A stretch of DNA of 64,000 nt from JBBQVZ01 sp963695975 (lineage in GTDB: Bacteria > Actinomycetota > UBA4738 > HRBIN12), in NCBI GenBank assembly GCA_963695975.1, contig CAVOIB010000002.1, forward strand, positions 868,001 to 932,000, in the 5' to 3' direction. Below the pieces are notes generated by a model. The model was not told the DNA's origin. It ran no database searches and worked only from the letters and a program-made list of their open reading frames with translations. A program made the position numbers and the translations under genes. Positions within the stretch are counted from its first letter, which is position 1, and the number at the start of each line of letters is the position of its first letter. Below, piece by piece: positions 1-8,026 of this stretch.

Positions 1-2
1 AC

Positions 3-50
3 GCCCGCTCGAATGAGATCGATGAGCTTCGCGTGAACCGGAGACCATGA
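3..50 (+). CDS. Possible 3' end of an upstream gene (partial)
   Basis: One forward frame is open from the window edge and ends with TGA at 48-50, giving the tail ARSNEIDELRVNRRP. It would converge with the epimerase gene that ends at 63, an arrangement common in this window. Only fifteen residues are visible, so no family can be named, and the open frame could be chance. Confidence 0.3.
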   Translation, partial: ARSNEIDELRVNRRP

Positions 51-62
51 GTGAGCGCGAGC

Positions 63-1019
63 TCACGTCGAGGACGAACCGGACGCCTCGCGATCGCGGA
101 ACCACCCGACGGTCGCTGCGATGGCGTCGGCCAGCGGCGTCTCCACGAACGGTCCGAAGGCCGACTGGAACTTCGAGGTGTCGACGATCCAGGGGTCGGT
201 CCATTGGTAGATCGTCTCTTTGATCTCGCGGACCATCGGGCTGAAGATGCCCGCGATCTGCAACATCACGGGCGAGACGGCGGAGATCCGCTGTGGTGTG
301 TCGGCCGCGTCGCAAACGGCCGTCAGGAACTCACGGCCGGTCACGGCCGGTCCCGCCGGAAGGTGCCAGACCTCTCCGTCGGCTCCCTCCTCGGTTCCCA
401 ACGTCACCAGGCCACGCGCCATGTCCGGCAGGTAGGACACCGTGTGCGGCTGGTCGAGGGACCCCAGCCATGACAGCTTCTTGCCTCGCAGGACCGACGC
501 GAACACGCGTTCCCCGAGACCGCTGTCGATCCCTCGAGGTCCGTAGTAGTCGCTCGAACGTCCGATCGCCACGCGGAGCTTCCCCTCCGCGTTCGCGCGC
601 AGCAGTTCGGCTGCGAGCTCGACGCGGGTGCGCCCCTTCTTGCCCTGGGCGGTTGCGGGGCTGTCTTCACGCAGCGGGTTGGTGCCCGGCGCGTACACAT
701 ACAGGTTGTCCGCGAACACGAGCTTGGCACCCACGGCAGCCGTGGCATCGACGATGCGCCGGTTCATCTCCGGGAACTCCTGCGGCCACCGCGTGTAGGC
801 GGGTTGCGCGCACTGGTAGACGACCGCGGCGCCGGCGAGTGCCGCCGAGAGCGCCTCCGGGTCGGTGACGTCGGCGCCGACCAGCTCCGCACCCTCGGGT
901 TGGAACCCCGTGCCGCTCCGGGTCACGCCCCGGCCGGGCAACTCCCGGCGGACCAGTTCCTCCAGTACGGCGCTTCCGGTACCGCCGTTGGATCCGAGCA
1001 CCACATGCAGCCCACTCAC
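63..1019 (-). CDS. NAD-dependent epimerase/dehydratase family protein
   Basis: This is an atypical short-chain (extended SDR) protein of about 318 residues. It opens with a Rossmann nucleotide-binding loop, GSNGGTG at residues 9-15, followed by alternating strands and helices. A YxxxK-like catalytic pair is not obvious; SDYYGPRG lies where such proteins contact substrate. I chose the GTG at 1019 because AAGGGG lies about 8 bases upstream and the fold begins immediately after it. A longer frame reaches 1091 but adds a charged, non-homologous-looking extension. Substrate is unknown; related proteins act on nucleotide sugars or other NAD(P)-linked substrates. Confidence 0.85.
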   Translation of the reverse strand: MSGLHVVLGSNGGTGSAVLEELVRRELPGRGVTRSGTGFQPEGAELVGADVTDPEALSAALAGAAVVYQCAQPAYTRWPQEFPEMNRRIVDATAAVGAKLVFADNLYVYAPGTNPLREDSPATAQGKKGRTRVELAAELLRANAEGKLRVAIGRSSDYYGPRGIDSGLGERVFASVLRGKKLSWLGSLDQPHTVSYLPDMARGLVTLGTEEGADGEVWHLPAGPAVTGREFLTAVCDAADTPQRISAVSPVMLQIAGIFSPMVREIKETIYQWTDPWIVDTSKFQSAFGPFVETPLADAIAATVGWFRDREASGSSST

Positions 1020-1202
1020 GCTCGGCCCCTTCGCCTCGTCACGTATCCGGCTCTTCCTGGTCGTGATGGTAGTGCCCCCGACCGCTGACACCTCTACCGC
1101 GTGATCGGTGCATAGGCCTGTCTCGTGGGTTGACGGAGTTGGCGGCGTGACTACCTCCGTGGGCGGATCCCGCCGAACAGGGGGAGCAACGGCCTGATGT
1201 GA

Positions 1203-1553
1203 TCAGCAGGTCACGTGCAGGATCGCGTTCGTGTCCTTCGCCTCAGCCTGCAAGGCCCGGATGGCTTCACGGGTCGGGACGGTAACTAGCTCCACCTCGC
1301 GACGGAGGGCCTCGTGCCTCACCTCGTCCATCACGGGAAGGGCGCCATCAGCCCCGGTCCCGACCACGAGGCGCCGGCAATCCCAGGGGATGTTCTCCTC
1401 GATCGACAGCGGGGTGTGGCCGAAGGCAGAGCGGAGGGGCCTCGACTTCTTCTTCTTGCGCTTGCGGACCTGACCACGATCGATCACCACGTCGTGCTCG
1501 TACGTCACGCCGTCGATGCGGATCGAGCCGAAGGTGAACCGGTCTATGCGCAT
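1203..1553 (-). CDS. Mth938/NDUFAF3-like domain protein
   Basis: This 116-residue protein matches the small Mth938-like fold (DUF498). It starts with the typical FTFGSIRIDG strand, followed by a VVIDRGQVRKRKKKKS segment and a central LVVGTGADG loop. Members are single-domain proteins of about 110-125 residues; the mitochondrial relative NDUFAF3 is a complex I assembly factor, and the bacterial role is unknown. It lies 10 bases downstream of the broken SGNH hydrolase in the same orientation and may be cotranscribed with it. There is no clear ribosome-binding site before the ATG at 1553. Confidence 0.85.
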   Translation of the reverse strand: MRIDRFTFGSIRIDGVTYEHDVVIDRGQVRKRKKKKSRPLRSAFGHTPLSIEENIPWDCRRLVVGTGADGALPVMDEVRHEALRREVELVTVPTREAIRALQAEAKDTNAILHVTC

Positions 1554-1563
1554 CTCGACGGCA

Positions 1564-2438
1564 TCACGCGAGCAGACCCTGGAGCACTCGGTCGAACGTG
1601 CGCGCGATCTGCTGGTAGCCGGTCCGGTTCGCGTGCGGGTCGCCGAAGAACTTCGTCGAGCAGAACCACGTCCACCTGCAGGCGAGGGCGACGTTCACGG
1701 GGATCCGACCGCGGCCGGGCACCACGACGGTGTCCGTGAAGTCGTCGATCCGGAACGTCGCGGCCACGTCCGCCACCGCGGCCCCGGCGTCCCGGTACGC
1801 GCTCGCGAGACCGGCGTTCAGCACGGCGATGACCTGCAGGCTGGCTCGCGCCAGCGCGCGACCTCCCGGGACCAGACCCCAGAACCCGAGGAGCGGGTCG
1901 TAGTACGTCATGGCGACGATCGGCACGTCCGGTCCCGCCGCGGCACCCAAGGCATCGACGATGTCTGTGATCCTCGTCCGCTAGCCGGGGGAGCAGATCG
2001 ACCGCGCATGCCCCGTCGAGCAGGCCGGTGTTATCGAGGCATCGATCGAACAGGTCGTTCGCGCCGATGTCGATCGTGATGAACGCGACCTGCCCGGGAT
2101 GCGCTTCCAGGAACGCGACCGCCTCGTCGAGCTGCGACCCGGCCGCGTACCGGCACATCGAGTGTGTCCCGGTGATCATCGAAAGGCTCGTCTCGCCAAC
2201 GCAGCCCACGTTCCGAAGACCGAGCGTTGGGATCTGCTGTTGGGTGCTCCGCCACAGATCGTCGACGTAGTCCGTTCGTGGTCTCGCCCATGCCGGGCTG
2301 GTAGCCGACCGCCAGCGAGTCCCCGAGCGCGAGGTAGGTGACGGTCTGCCCGCGATCCGCGCGAGCCGCCGGGATACCACCTTGCAGCATCGAGACGATG
2401 AGCGTGGCCGCCACGGCCGCCGACGACAGTCTCCGCAT
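1564..2438 (-). pseudogene. SGNH/GDSL hydrolase, interrupted by two frameshifts
   Basis: Three reading frames must be joined to read a secreted SGNH esterase of roughly 290 residues. The first (from ATG 2438) has a signal peptide and the nucleophile block LALGDSLAVGYQPG. The second carries YVDDLWRS, the oxyanion-type GANDLFD block and a central region. The third runs from ITDIVDALGAAAG to FGDPHANRTGYQQIA, with the catalytic Asp-x-x-His near the end. Removing one base at the CC pair 2272-2273 and one at 1972-1973 restores a continuous protein. Both are apparent single-base insertions in two-base runs, so either a decayed gene or assembly errors could explain them. Confidence 0.8.
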
Positions 2439-2604
2439 GGAGCAACATCTCCCTTCCGTCCGTTCGGGCCGCGCTGACCTGCGGGCGAGCGTAGTTGGCC
2501 GATCGACGAGCGCGCAACAAGAGCTTCACGGGCCGGGACCGCTCGTTTGCGCGTCACGGCGACCCACGGGTAAGGTCGGCCTTTCGGGGGGGAGGGGTGC
2601 CACC

Positions 2605-3054
2605 GTGACGACGCAAGGCGAGTTCCCGGTGACGATCATGGCGGCGCCTTCGGTGGTCTGGCCGTGGATCTCTCAGCTGGAGAAGCACGTCGAGTGGTCC
2701 AACCACGACTACCGCGTCGAATGGGTATCCGGCGAGCCGAACGCCGTCGGGAGCCGGTACCGCTCGGTCGGCTGGGTCCCTGGCGACAAGAAGCACGTGA
2801 ACGAGGGAACGATCACCGAGAGCATCCCGAACGAACGCTTCGCGCTCGATGCGGACGACCGTGAGGGAACCTTCCACAACACGTACGTCCTGCGGGACCT
2901 GGGCGGCTCGACGGAGGTCACGTTCCACATCGTGTTCCCGGAGATGAAGGGGGCGGCGGCCATCTTGGCGCCGCCGCTGTTCGCCGTGATCGGGAAGTCG
3001 GACACGCGCAAGCGGATGCAGCTGCTCAAGGAGAAGGTCGAAGCCTCCATCTGA
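2605..3054 (+). CDS. SRPBCC-family (polyketide cyclase-like) protein
   Basis: This 149-residue protein has the layout of the START/Bet v1-like SRPBCC fold. It has an N-terminal strand with AAPSVVWPWIS, then WVSGEPNAVGSRYRS, then a TEVTFHIVFPEM strand, and a long C-terminal helix. Such proteins bind hydrophobic ligands in a helix-grip cavity; the ligand here is unknown. The open frame extends upstream to 2338, but I chose GTG 2605 because a strong GGGGGGAGGGG ribosome-binding site lies just before it and the fold starts there. Confidence 0.88.
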   Translation: MTTQGEFPVTIMAAPSVVWPWISQLEKHVEWSNHDYRVEWVSGEPNAVGSRYRSVGWVPGDKKHVNEGTITESIPNERFALDADDREGTFHNTYVLRDLGGSTEVTFHIVFPEMKGAAAILAPPLFAVIGKSDTRKRMQLLKEKVEASI

Positions 3055-3123
3055 ACCGGCGGGATCGGACGCATGCCCGTCGGGCGGGCGCCGTCGCCTC
3101 CAGGGGATCGAAGAGAGGGGACG

Positions 3124-5286
3124 ATGTCCGAGCTCGGACGATCGGGGCGGGTGCTGGCTTCGGTCATCGCGGGGCTGATCATCGGCGCGGTCGAGGTGTT
3201 CGTCGCGATCGCGCTCGCCGCGCTCGTGTTCGGCGGCTACCTCGCGCAGTTCCTGGCCGACGGCATCGGGCTGTACCTCGGCGGGGCCGCGATCGTGCTC
3301 GCGATCATGGCATGGAGGGCGGGCGCTCGCGGGGTTGTGGGCGGTCTGCAGGAGGCGACGGCAGCCGTCCTGGCCGTCGTCGCCGCGACCACGGCGCTGA
3401 CCACGTTCGGGGGCACGGAACGCGCCTTCATCACCGTGATCGCCGCGACCATGGTCGTGACGATCCTGACCGGGGTCGTGTTCGTGGTGCTCGGGACGCT
3501 CCAGCTGGGCAACCTGGTCCGGTTCGTGCCGTATCCGGTCGTCGGCGGGTTCATCGCGGGCACCGGATGGCTGCTCTTGAAGGGAGGCATCGGTGTTGCC
3601 CTGGGTGTGCAGCCTTTCATGCTCACGATCCACGACCAGCTGCAGAGGGACGCACTGCTGCGATGGGTGCCCGCGTTCGCGTTCGGGGTGCTCGTGCTGG
3701 TAGCCGTCCGGGTCGTGAAGCGGCCGCTCGTGATCCCCGTGCTCCTGGTGATCGGGGTGGTCGGGTTCGCGATCGGCATGGTCGTTTCGGGATCGTCGCT
3801 CGAGGAGGCTCGAGTAGGGGACTGGCTCCTCGGGCCGTTCTTCCCGGGTCCGTTGTGGCAGTCGTGGGCGGGGCGAGCCATCACCGGCGCGGACTGGATG
3901 GCGGTCCTCGGACAGGCCGTCGGCATCGCCACGGTGGTGTTCGTCGCCGTGATCGGGGTCCTGTTCAACGTGGGCGGCACCGAGCTGATCCTGCACGGCG
4001 ACCTCGACACGAACAGGGAGCTCCGCGACGCCGGCCTCGCGAACCTGATCTCGGGTCCGCTCGGTGGCATCCCCGGGTACCACGCGCTCAGCCTGACGTC
4101 GCTGGCGGAACGTATGAGCGTGAGCGCACGGACCGCGGGGCTCGCCGCCGCCGCCGTCCCGCTCGCCGCCATCATCTTCGGTGCCTCACTCGTCGAGCTG
4201 ATCCCGCGTGTGATCGTCGGCGGCGTGCTGGTGTTCCTCGGCCTCTCCTTCATCGTCGAGTGGGTGTGGGACGAGCGGCGGAGGCTGCCGGCCGTCGAGT
4301 ACGTCGTCGTCCTGGTGATCCTCGCCGGGATCATCGCGAAAGGGTTCCTGCCCGGCGTGGTGATCGGCCTGGTGATGGCCGTCGTGCTGTTCGCCGTCAG
4401 CTACGGGAGGATCGACCTGCTGCACGAGATCGCGTTCGGCGACACGTACCGCAGCAACGTCGACCGGCCGCCGGCGGAGCGTGCGGCGCTGCGCTCGATG
4501 GGCGACCGGGTCCAGATCCTGCGCGTGAACGGGTTCGTCTTCTTCGGCTCGGCGAACGCCCTGCTCGAGACGATCCGCAAGCGCGTGGAGGCGGGCCCCG
4601 TCAGGTTCCTGCTGCTCGACCTCCGGCGGGTGACGGGGGTGGACGCCTCGGCGGTGGTGTCCTTCGTCAAGGTTATCCACCTGGCGGAGGCGAACGGGTC
4701 CGAGCTCGTGCTCGCGGGGGCATCGGAGCCGGTGCTCAAGCAGCTGCGGCGCGGCGGGGTCGTGCCCTCCGAGGGGATCGTCCGGTTCGAGCCAGATCTG
4801 GATCGCGGGCTCCAGCGCTGCGAGGACGTTCTGCTGGAGGAGGCCCGGGTCGAGCCGCCCGCGGGCTCGGGCCCGGACGACGTGCTCCGCGGCCTGCCGT
4901 CGCACCTGCTGGCCTATCTCGAACGCGAGTCGCTGCCCGAGGGCACGGTGCTGATCCGCCAGGACGAGCCGTCCGAGGATGTGTTCGTCCTGGAGTCAGG
5001 GCGGCTGCGGGTGGACCTGCAGACCCCCGAGGGAAGGCGGATCCGGCTGCGCACCGTGCTCCCCGGCGTGGTGGTCGGAGAGGTCGCGATGTACACGGGA
5101 GTCCCGCGCACGGCGGACGTCGTCGCAGAGGAGCCCAGCGTGGTCCTGCGTCTCCGTCGGTCGGCGATCGACCGGATGGAGTCCGAGGAGCCGGCGCTCG
5201 CCGCGGCGTTGCACCGATGGTTCGCCGGGATGCTGGCGGAGCGCCTGACCGACTCGCAGCGGGCCGTCGACGCCCTCTTCGATTAG
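3124..5286 (+). CDS. SulP anion transporter with STAS and cyclic-nucleotide-binding domains (copy 1)
   Basis: This 720-residue membrane protein has three parts. The first roughly 440 residues are a polytopic SulP (SLC26-like) core, including the LGNLVRFVPYPVVGGFIAGT block. A STAS domain follows at about 470-575 (QILRVNGFVFFGSAN, VTGVDASAVVSF). The C-terminus is a Crp-type cyclic-nucleotide domain at about 605-720, with the phosphate-cassette-like GEVAMYTGVPRTADVVA. SulP proteins move inorganic anions such as sulfate or bicarbonate; the terminal domain suggests gating by cAMP or cGMP. ATG 3124 has GAGAGGGG just upstream. It is followed 21 bases later by a close paralogue. The transported anion cannot be told from sequence. 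Confidence 0.93.
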   Translation: MSELGRSGRVLASVIAGLIIGAVEVFVAIALAALVFGGYLAQFLADGIGLYLGGAAIVLAIMAWRAGARGVVGGLQEATAAVLAVVAATTALTTFGGTERAFITVIAATMVVTILTGVVFVVLGTLQLGNLVRFVPYPVVGGFIAGTGWLLLKGGIGVALGVQPFMLTIHDQLQRDALLRWVPAFAFGVLVLVAVRVVKRPLVIPVLLVIGVVGFAIGMVVSGSSLEEARVGDWLLGPFFPGPLWQSWAGRAITGADWMAVLGQAVGIATVVFVAVIGVLFNVGGTELILHGDLDTNRELRDAGLANLISGPLGGIPGYHALSLTSLAERMSVSARTAGLAAAAVPLAAIIFGASLVELIPRVIVGGVLVFLGLSFIVEWVWDERRRLPAVEYVVVLVILAGIIAKGFLPGVVIGLVMAVVLFAVSYGRIDLLHEIAFGDTYRSNVDRPPAERAALRSMGDRVQILRVNGFVFFGSANALLETIRKRVEAGPVRFLLLDLRRVTGVDASAVVSFVKVIHLAEANGSELVLAGASEPVLKQLRRGGVVPSEGIVRFEPDLDRGLQRCEDVLLEEARVEPPAGSGPDDVLRGLPSHLLAYLERESLPEGTVLIRQDEPSEDVFVLESGRLRVDLQTPEGRRIRLRTVLPGVVVGEVAMYTGVPRTADVVAEEPSVVLRLRRSAIDRMESEEPALAAALHRWFAGMLAERLTDSQRAVDALFD

Positions 5287-5307
5287 ACGTTCGGAAGGAG
5301 GAGACCG

Positions 5308-7506
5308 TTGTCCGAGCAGCGACGATCCGAGGGGTGGCTTCCCTCGCTCGCCGCGGGCGTGATCATCGGCGCCGTCGAGTGCGTCCTGGCGATCGCGTTC
5401 GCCGCGTTCGTGTTCGGCGGCGTGCTCGTCGGTCGCCTGGGCGACGCCATCGGTCTGTACCTGGTCGCGGCAGCGCTGACGCTCGCGATCCTGGCCTGGA
5501 GGGCGGGTCGCCGGGGCGTGGTGGGAAGCGTGCAGGATGCGGCGGCGGCCGTGCTCGCGGTCGTGGCCGCGGCCACGGCGGCGAAGGCGGCGAACATCGC
5601 CTTGGTCGCCCAGGCCACGGCCGTCGGCACGTTCGAGAAGCCCGACGTCTTCCTCACCGTCATCGCCACGACCCTGGTCGTGACGGTCCTCTGCGGCGTC
5701 GTCTTCTTGGTCCTCGGGACCTTCCGGCTCGGCAACCTGGTCCGGTTCGTGCCGTACCCGGTCGTCGGCGGCTTCCTCGCCGGCACCGGGTGGCTGCTCC
5801 TGAAGGGCGGCATCTACGTCGCCTCCGGCGTGCAGATCCACCTGCGCACGACCGGCCTCATGATCGACTCGGCGACGCTCGAGCACTGGCTCCCGGCATT
5901 CGCGTTCGGTGTGATCCTGCTCCTCGCCGTCCGGCTGGTGAACAAGCCTCTGGTCATCCCGATCGTGCTCGCGGCCGGCCTCGCGCTGTTCGCTATCGGC
6001 ATGCTCGTCACGGGTTCTTCGATCGACGCCGCACGGCACGGGAGATGGCTGCTCGGGCCGTTCGAGTCGGCGCGGTTGTGGCAGCCGTGGACCCTGCGTG
6101 CGCTCGGCGGGGCGGACTGGTCGGCGGTGTTCGGACAGTGGGCGGGGATCGTGACCGCGGTGCTCGTCGCCTCGATCGCGATCCTGTTCAACATCAGCGG
6201 GAGCGAGATCGTGCTGCACAAGGACCTCGACACCAACAGGGAGCTCCGCGACGCCGGTGTCCTGAACGTCATCTCCGGCGCGATGGGCGGCATCCCCGGC
6301 TATCACGCGCTCAGTCTGACGGCGCTCGCGGAGCGCATGAGCGTGAGCGCGCGGACAGCCGGCCTGATCGCCGCGTTCGTCCCGCTCGCCGCCGTCGTGT
6401 TCGGCGCGTCGGTGATCGAGCTGATCCCGCGCCTGATCGTCGGCGGCGTGCTGGTGTTCCTGGGCCTCGCCTTCATCGTCGAGTGGGTGTGGGACAAGCG
6501 CCGGACCCTGCCGATCTTCGAGTACGTCATCGTCCTGGTGATCCTCGCGGGGATCATCGTGCAGGGGTTCCTGCCCGGCGTGGTGCTCGGCCTGGTGCTC
6601 GCGGTCGTGCTGTTCGCCGTCAACTACGGCCGGATCGAACTGGTGCAGGAGGTCGCGTTCGGGGACACCTACCAGAGCAACGTCGACCGGCCGCCCGCCG
6701 AGCGCGGGGCCCTGCGAACGATGGGCGAGCGGGTCCAGATCCTGCGCGTGCACGGGTTCGTCTTCTTCGGGTCGACGAGCGGTCTGCTCGAGCGGATCCG
6801 CAAGCGGGTCGAGGTTACTCCGCCGCGGTTCCTGCTGCTCGACTTCCGTCGCGTGACGGGCGTGGACGCCTCGGCGGTGATCTCCCTGGTCAAGGTCGCG
6901 CACCTCGCGGAGGCGAAGGGGTTCGAGGTCGTGTTCACGGGGGCGTCGGAGACCGTTCGAGGACAGCTGGCCCACGGCGGCGTGCTGGCGTCGGAGGGCA
7001 TCGTCCGGTTCGAGCCGGATCTGGATCGCGGCCTGCAGCGGTGCGAGGACGTTCTGTTAGAGGAGTCCTGGTCCGATGGTTCGGCCGTGGAGGGGAACGA
7101 GGCGCTCGTGGACCTGCCGCCGCATCTGTGGCCTTACCTCGAGCGCATGCCTATCTCGGAGGGCACCGTGTTGATACGTCAAGACGACCCGCCCGACGAC
7201 GTGTTCGTGCTGGAGTCGGGCCGACTAAGCGTGGAGATGGTGACGCCCGAGGGCATGCGGATGCGGCTGCGCGCGGTGCGTCCGGGCGTGGTGGTCGGCG
7301 AGGTCGCGATGTACACCGGCGTTCCGCGCACGGCCGACGTGGTGGCCGAGACGCCGAGCGTTGTCCTGCGCCTCAGCCGGGCGTCGATCGAGCGGATGGA
7401 GTCCGAGGAGCCCGAGGTGGCCGCCGCGCTGCACCGATGGCTCGCGAGGACGCTCGCCGAACGGGTGAGCGTCACGTTGCGGGCGTACGACGCCCTCCTC
7501 GACTGA
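5308..7506 (+). CDS. SulP anion transporter with STAS and cyclic-nucleotide-binding domains (copy 2)
   Basis: This is a 732-residue tandem paralogue of the preceding gene with the same SulP-STAS-cyclic-nucleotide order. Long stretches match copy 1, for example RFVPYPVVGGFLAGTGWLLL, the DTNRELRDAG block and GEVAMYTGVPRTADVV. Differences cluster in the first 120 residues, the extracytoplasmic loops around 200-270 and the linker before the last domain, as expected of a duplicated pair that has diverged in substrate or regulation. Translation appears to start at TTG 5308, with a very strong GGAAGGAGGAG site 5 bases before it. It is probably cotranscribed with copy 1. Confidence 0.93.
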   Translation: MSEQRRSEGWLPSLAAGVIIGAVECVLAIAFAAFVFGGVLVGRLGDAIGLYLVAAALTLAILAWRAGRRGVVGSVQDAAAAVLAVVAAATAAKAANIALVAQATAVGTFEKPDVFLTVIATTLVVTVLCGVVFLVLGTFRLGNLVRFVPYPVVGGFLAGTGWLLLKGGIYVASGVQIHLRTTGLMIDSATLEHWLPAFAFGVILLLAVRLVNKPLVIPIVLAAGLALFAIGMLVTGSSIDAARHGRWLLGPFESARLWQPWTLRALGGADWSAVFGQWAGIVTAVLVASIAILFNISGSEIVLHKDLDTNRELRDAGVLNVISGAMGGIPGYHALSLTALAERMSVSARTAGLIAAFVPLAAVVFGASVIELIPRLIVGGVLVFLGLAFIVEWVWDKRRTLPIFEYVIVLVILAGIIVQGFLPGVVLGLVLAVVLFAVNYGRIELVQEVAFGDTYQSNVDRPPAERGALRTMGERVQILRVHGFVFFGSTSGLLERIRKRVEVTPPRFLLLDFRRVTGVDASAVISLVKVAHLAEAKGFEVVFTGASETVRGQLAHGGVLASEGIVRFEPDLDRGLQRCEDVLLEESWSDGSAVEGNEALVDLPPHLWPYLERMPISEGTVLIRQDDPPDDVFVLESGRLSVEMVTPEGMRMRLRAVRPGVVVGEVAMYTGVPRTADVVAETPSVVLRLSRASIERMESEEPEVAAALHRWLARTLAERVSVTLRAYDALLD

Positions 7507-7517
7507 TTCAGAAGTCG
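7500..7517. terminator. Small palindrome between convergent stop codons
   Basis: CGACT (7500-7504) and AGTCG (7513-7517) form a 5-bp stem with an 8-base loop that contains the stop codons of both convergent genes. It is weak and has no T-tract, but similar stop-codon palindromes occur at other convergent junctions in the window. Confidence 0.3.
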
Positions 7518-7918
7518 CGGCGCCCGTCGAAGTGGGTGGCGACCTCGGGCCGGGTCAGCTGGTAGAGCGCGATCCGATGACCGCCGGGCGAGCGGAACGA
7601 ACAGCAGGGACCGTGCGGGATCTCGAACGTGTGCTCGCTGACCCATCCCGACGCCTCCAGTTCGGCCAACGTGGCGTCGAGGTCGGCCACGCGGAACACG
7701 AGGACGGGGCTCTCGCCTTCCAGGTGATCGGCGAGCAGGAGCCTCGGCGAGTCGGGCGCAAGCTCGATCGCGGCCACCCGAGCACCCATCCCTTCGATCG
7801 CGAAGATCACACGACCTCCGAGCGTCTCGGTGAAGAACACCATGTCGGCGGCCACATCGCGGCTGGGGATATAGAGGAAGTCGAGTCGCTCGAAGGGCGG
7901 AGCCGTTCCCTCAGGCAT
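7508..7918 (-). CDS. VOC-family (glyoxalase/bleomycin resistance-like) protein
   Basis: This 136-residue single-domain protein has the paired beta-alpha-beta-beta-beta architecture of the vicinal oxygen chelate fold. LDFLYIPSRDVAADMVFFTETLGG opens the first half, PVLVFRVADLDATLAELEASG the second, and FRSPGGHRIALYQ ends it. VOC proteins are metal-dependent lyases, dioxygenases or resistance proteins. The substrate is unknown and metal ligands are not clear. A TAGTGT -10 box ends 6 bases before the ATG, so the mRNA is probably leaderless. It converges with the SulP pair. Confidence 0.87.
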   Translation of the reverse strand: MPEGTAPPFERLDFLYIPSRDVAADMVFFTETLGGRVIFAIEGMGARVAAIELAPDSPRLLLADHLEGESPVLVFRVADLDATLAELEASGWVSEHTFEIPHGPCCSFRSPGGHRIALYQLTRPEVATHFDGRRDF

Positions 7919-7924
7919 CCCGCC

Positions 7925-7930
7925 ACACTA
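7925..7930 (-). promoter_or_regulatory. -10 box of leaderless VOC gene
   Basis: On the minus strand TAGTGT is followed by 6 bases and then the ATG at 7918. This spacing places the transcription start at or next to the start codon. No convincing -35 element was seen. Confidence 0.55.
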
Positions 7931-8026
7931 CGGGACCGCGATCGTGACAACCGAAGCCCGACCGACCTGCAAGGATGTCGTCGATCGTCGTACCCGCGGA
8001 GGCGGGCGTGAGCGAAGGGGGGCGGC

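Noticed and set aside
1160..1190. GGCGG-ATC-CCGCC as a terminator after an upstream gene
   Set aside because: The stem is only 5 bp, has no T-tract and no clear gene to terminate; GC-rich DNA gives such stems often.
4996..6975. A 659-codon minus-strand open frame opposite the SulP genes
   Set aside because: It is the reverse-strand shadow of the SulP genes, with biased composition (Asp/Arg/His/Glu-rich) and no recognisable fold.
3312..7565. A 1417-codon plus-strand open frame spanning both SulP genes
   Set aside because: The translation is a long run of Arg/Gly/Pro-rich sequence typical of an off-frame reading of GC-rich DNA. It is kept open because the two SulP copies are similar. The SulP frames show clear domains and start sites.
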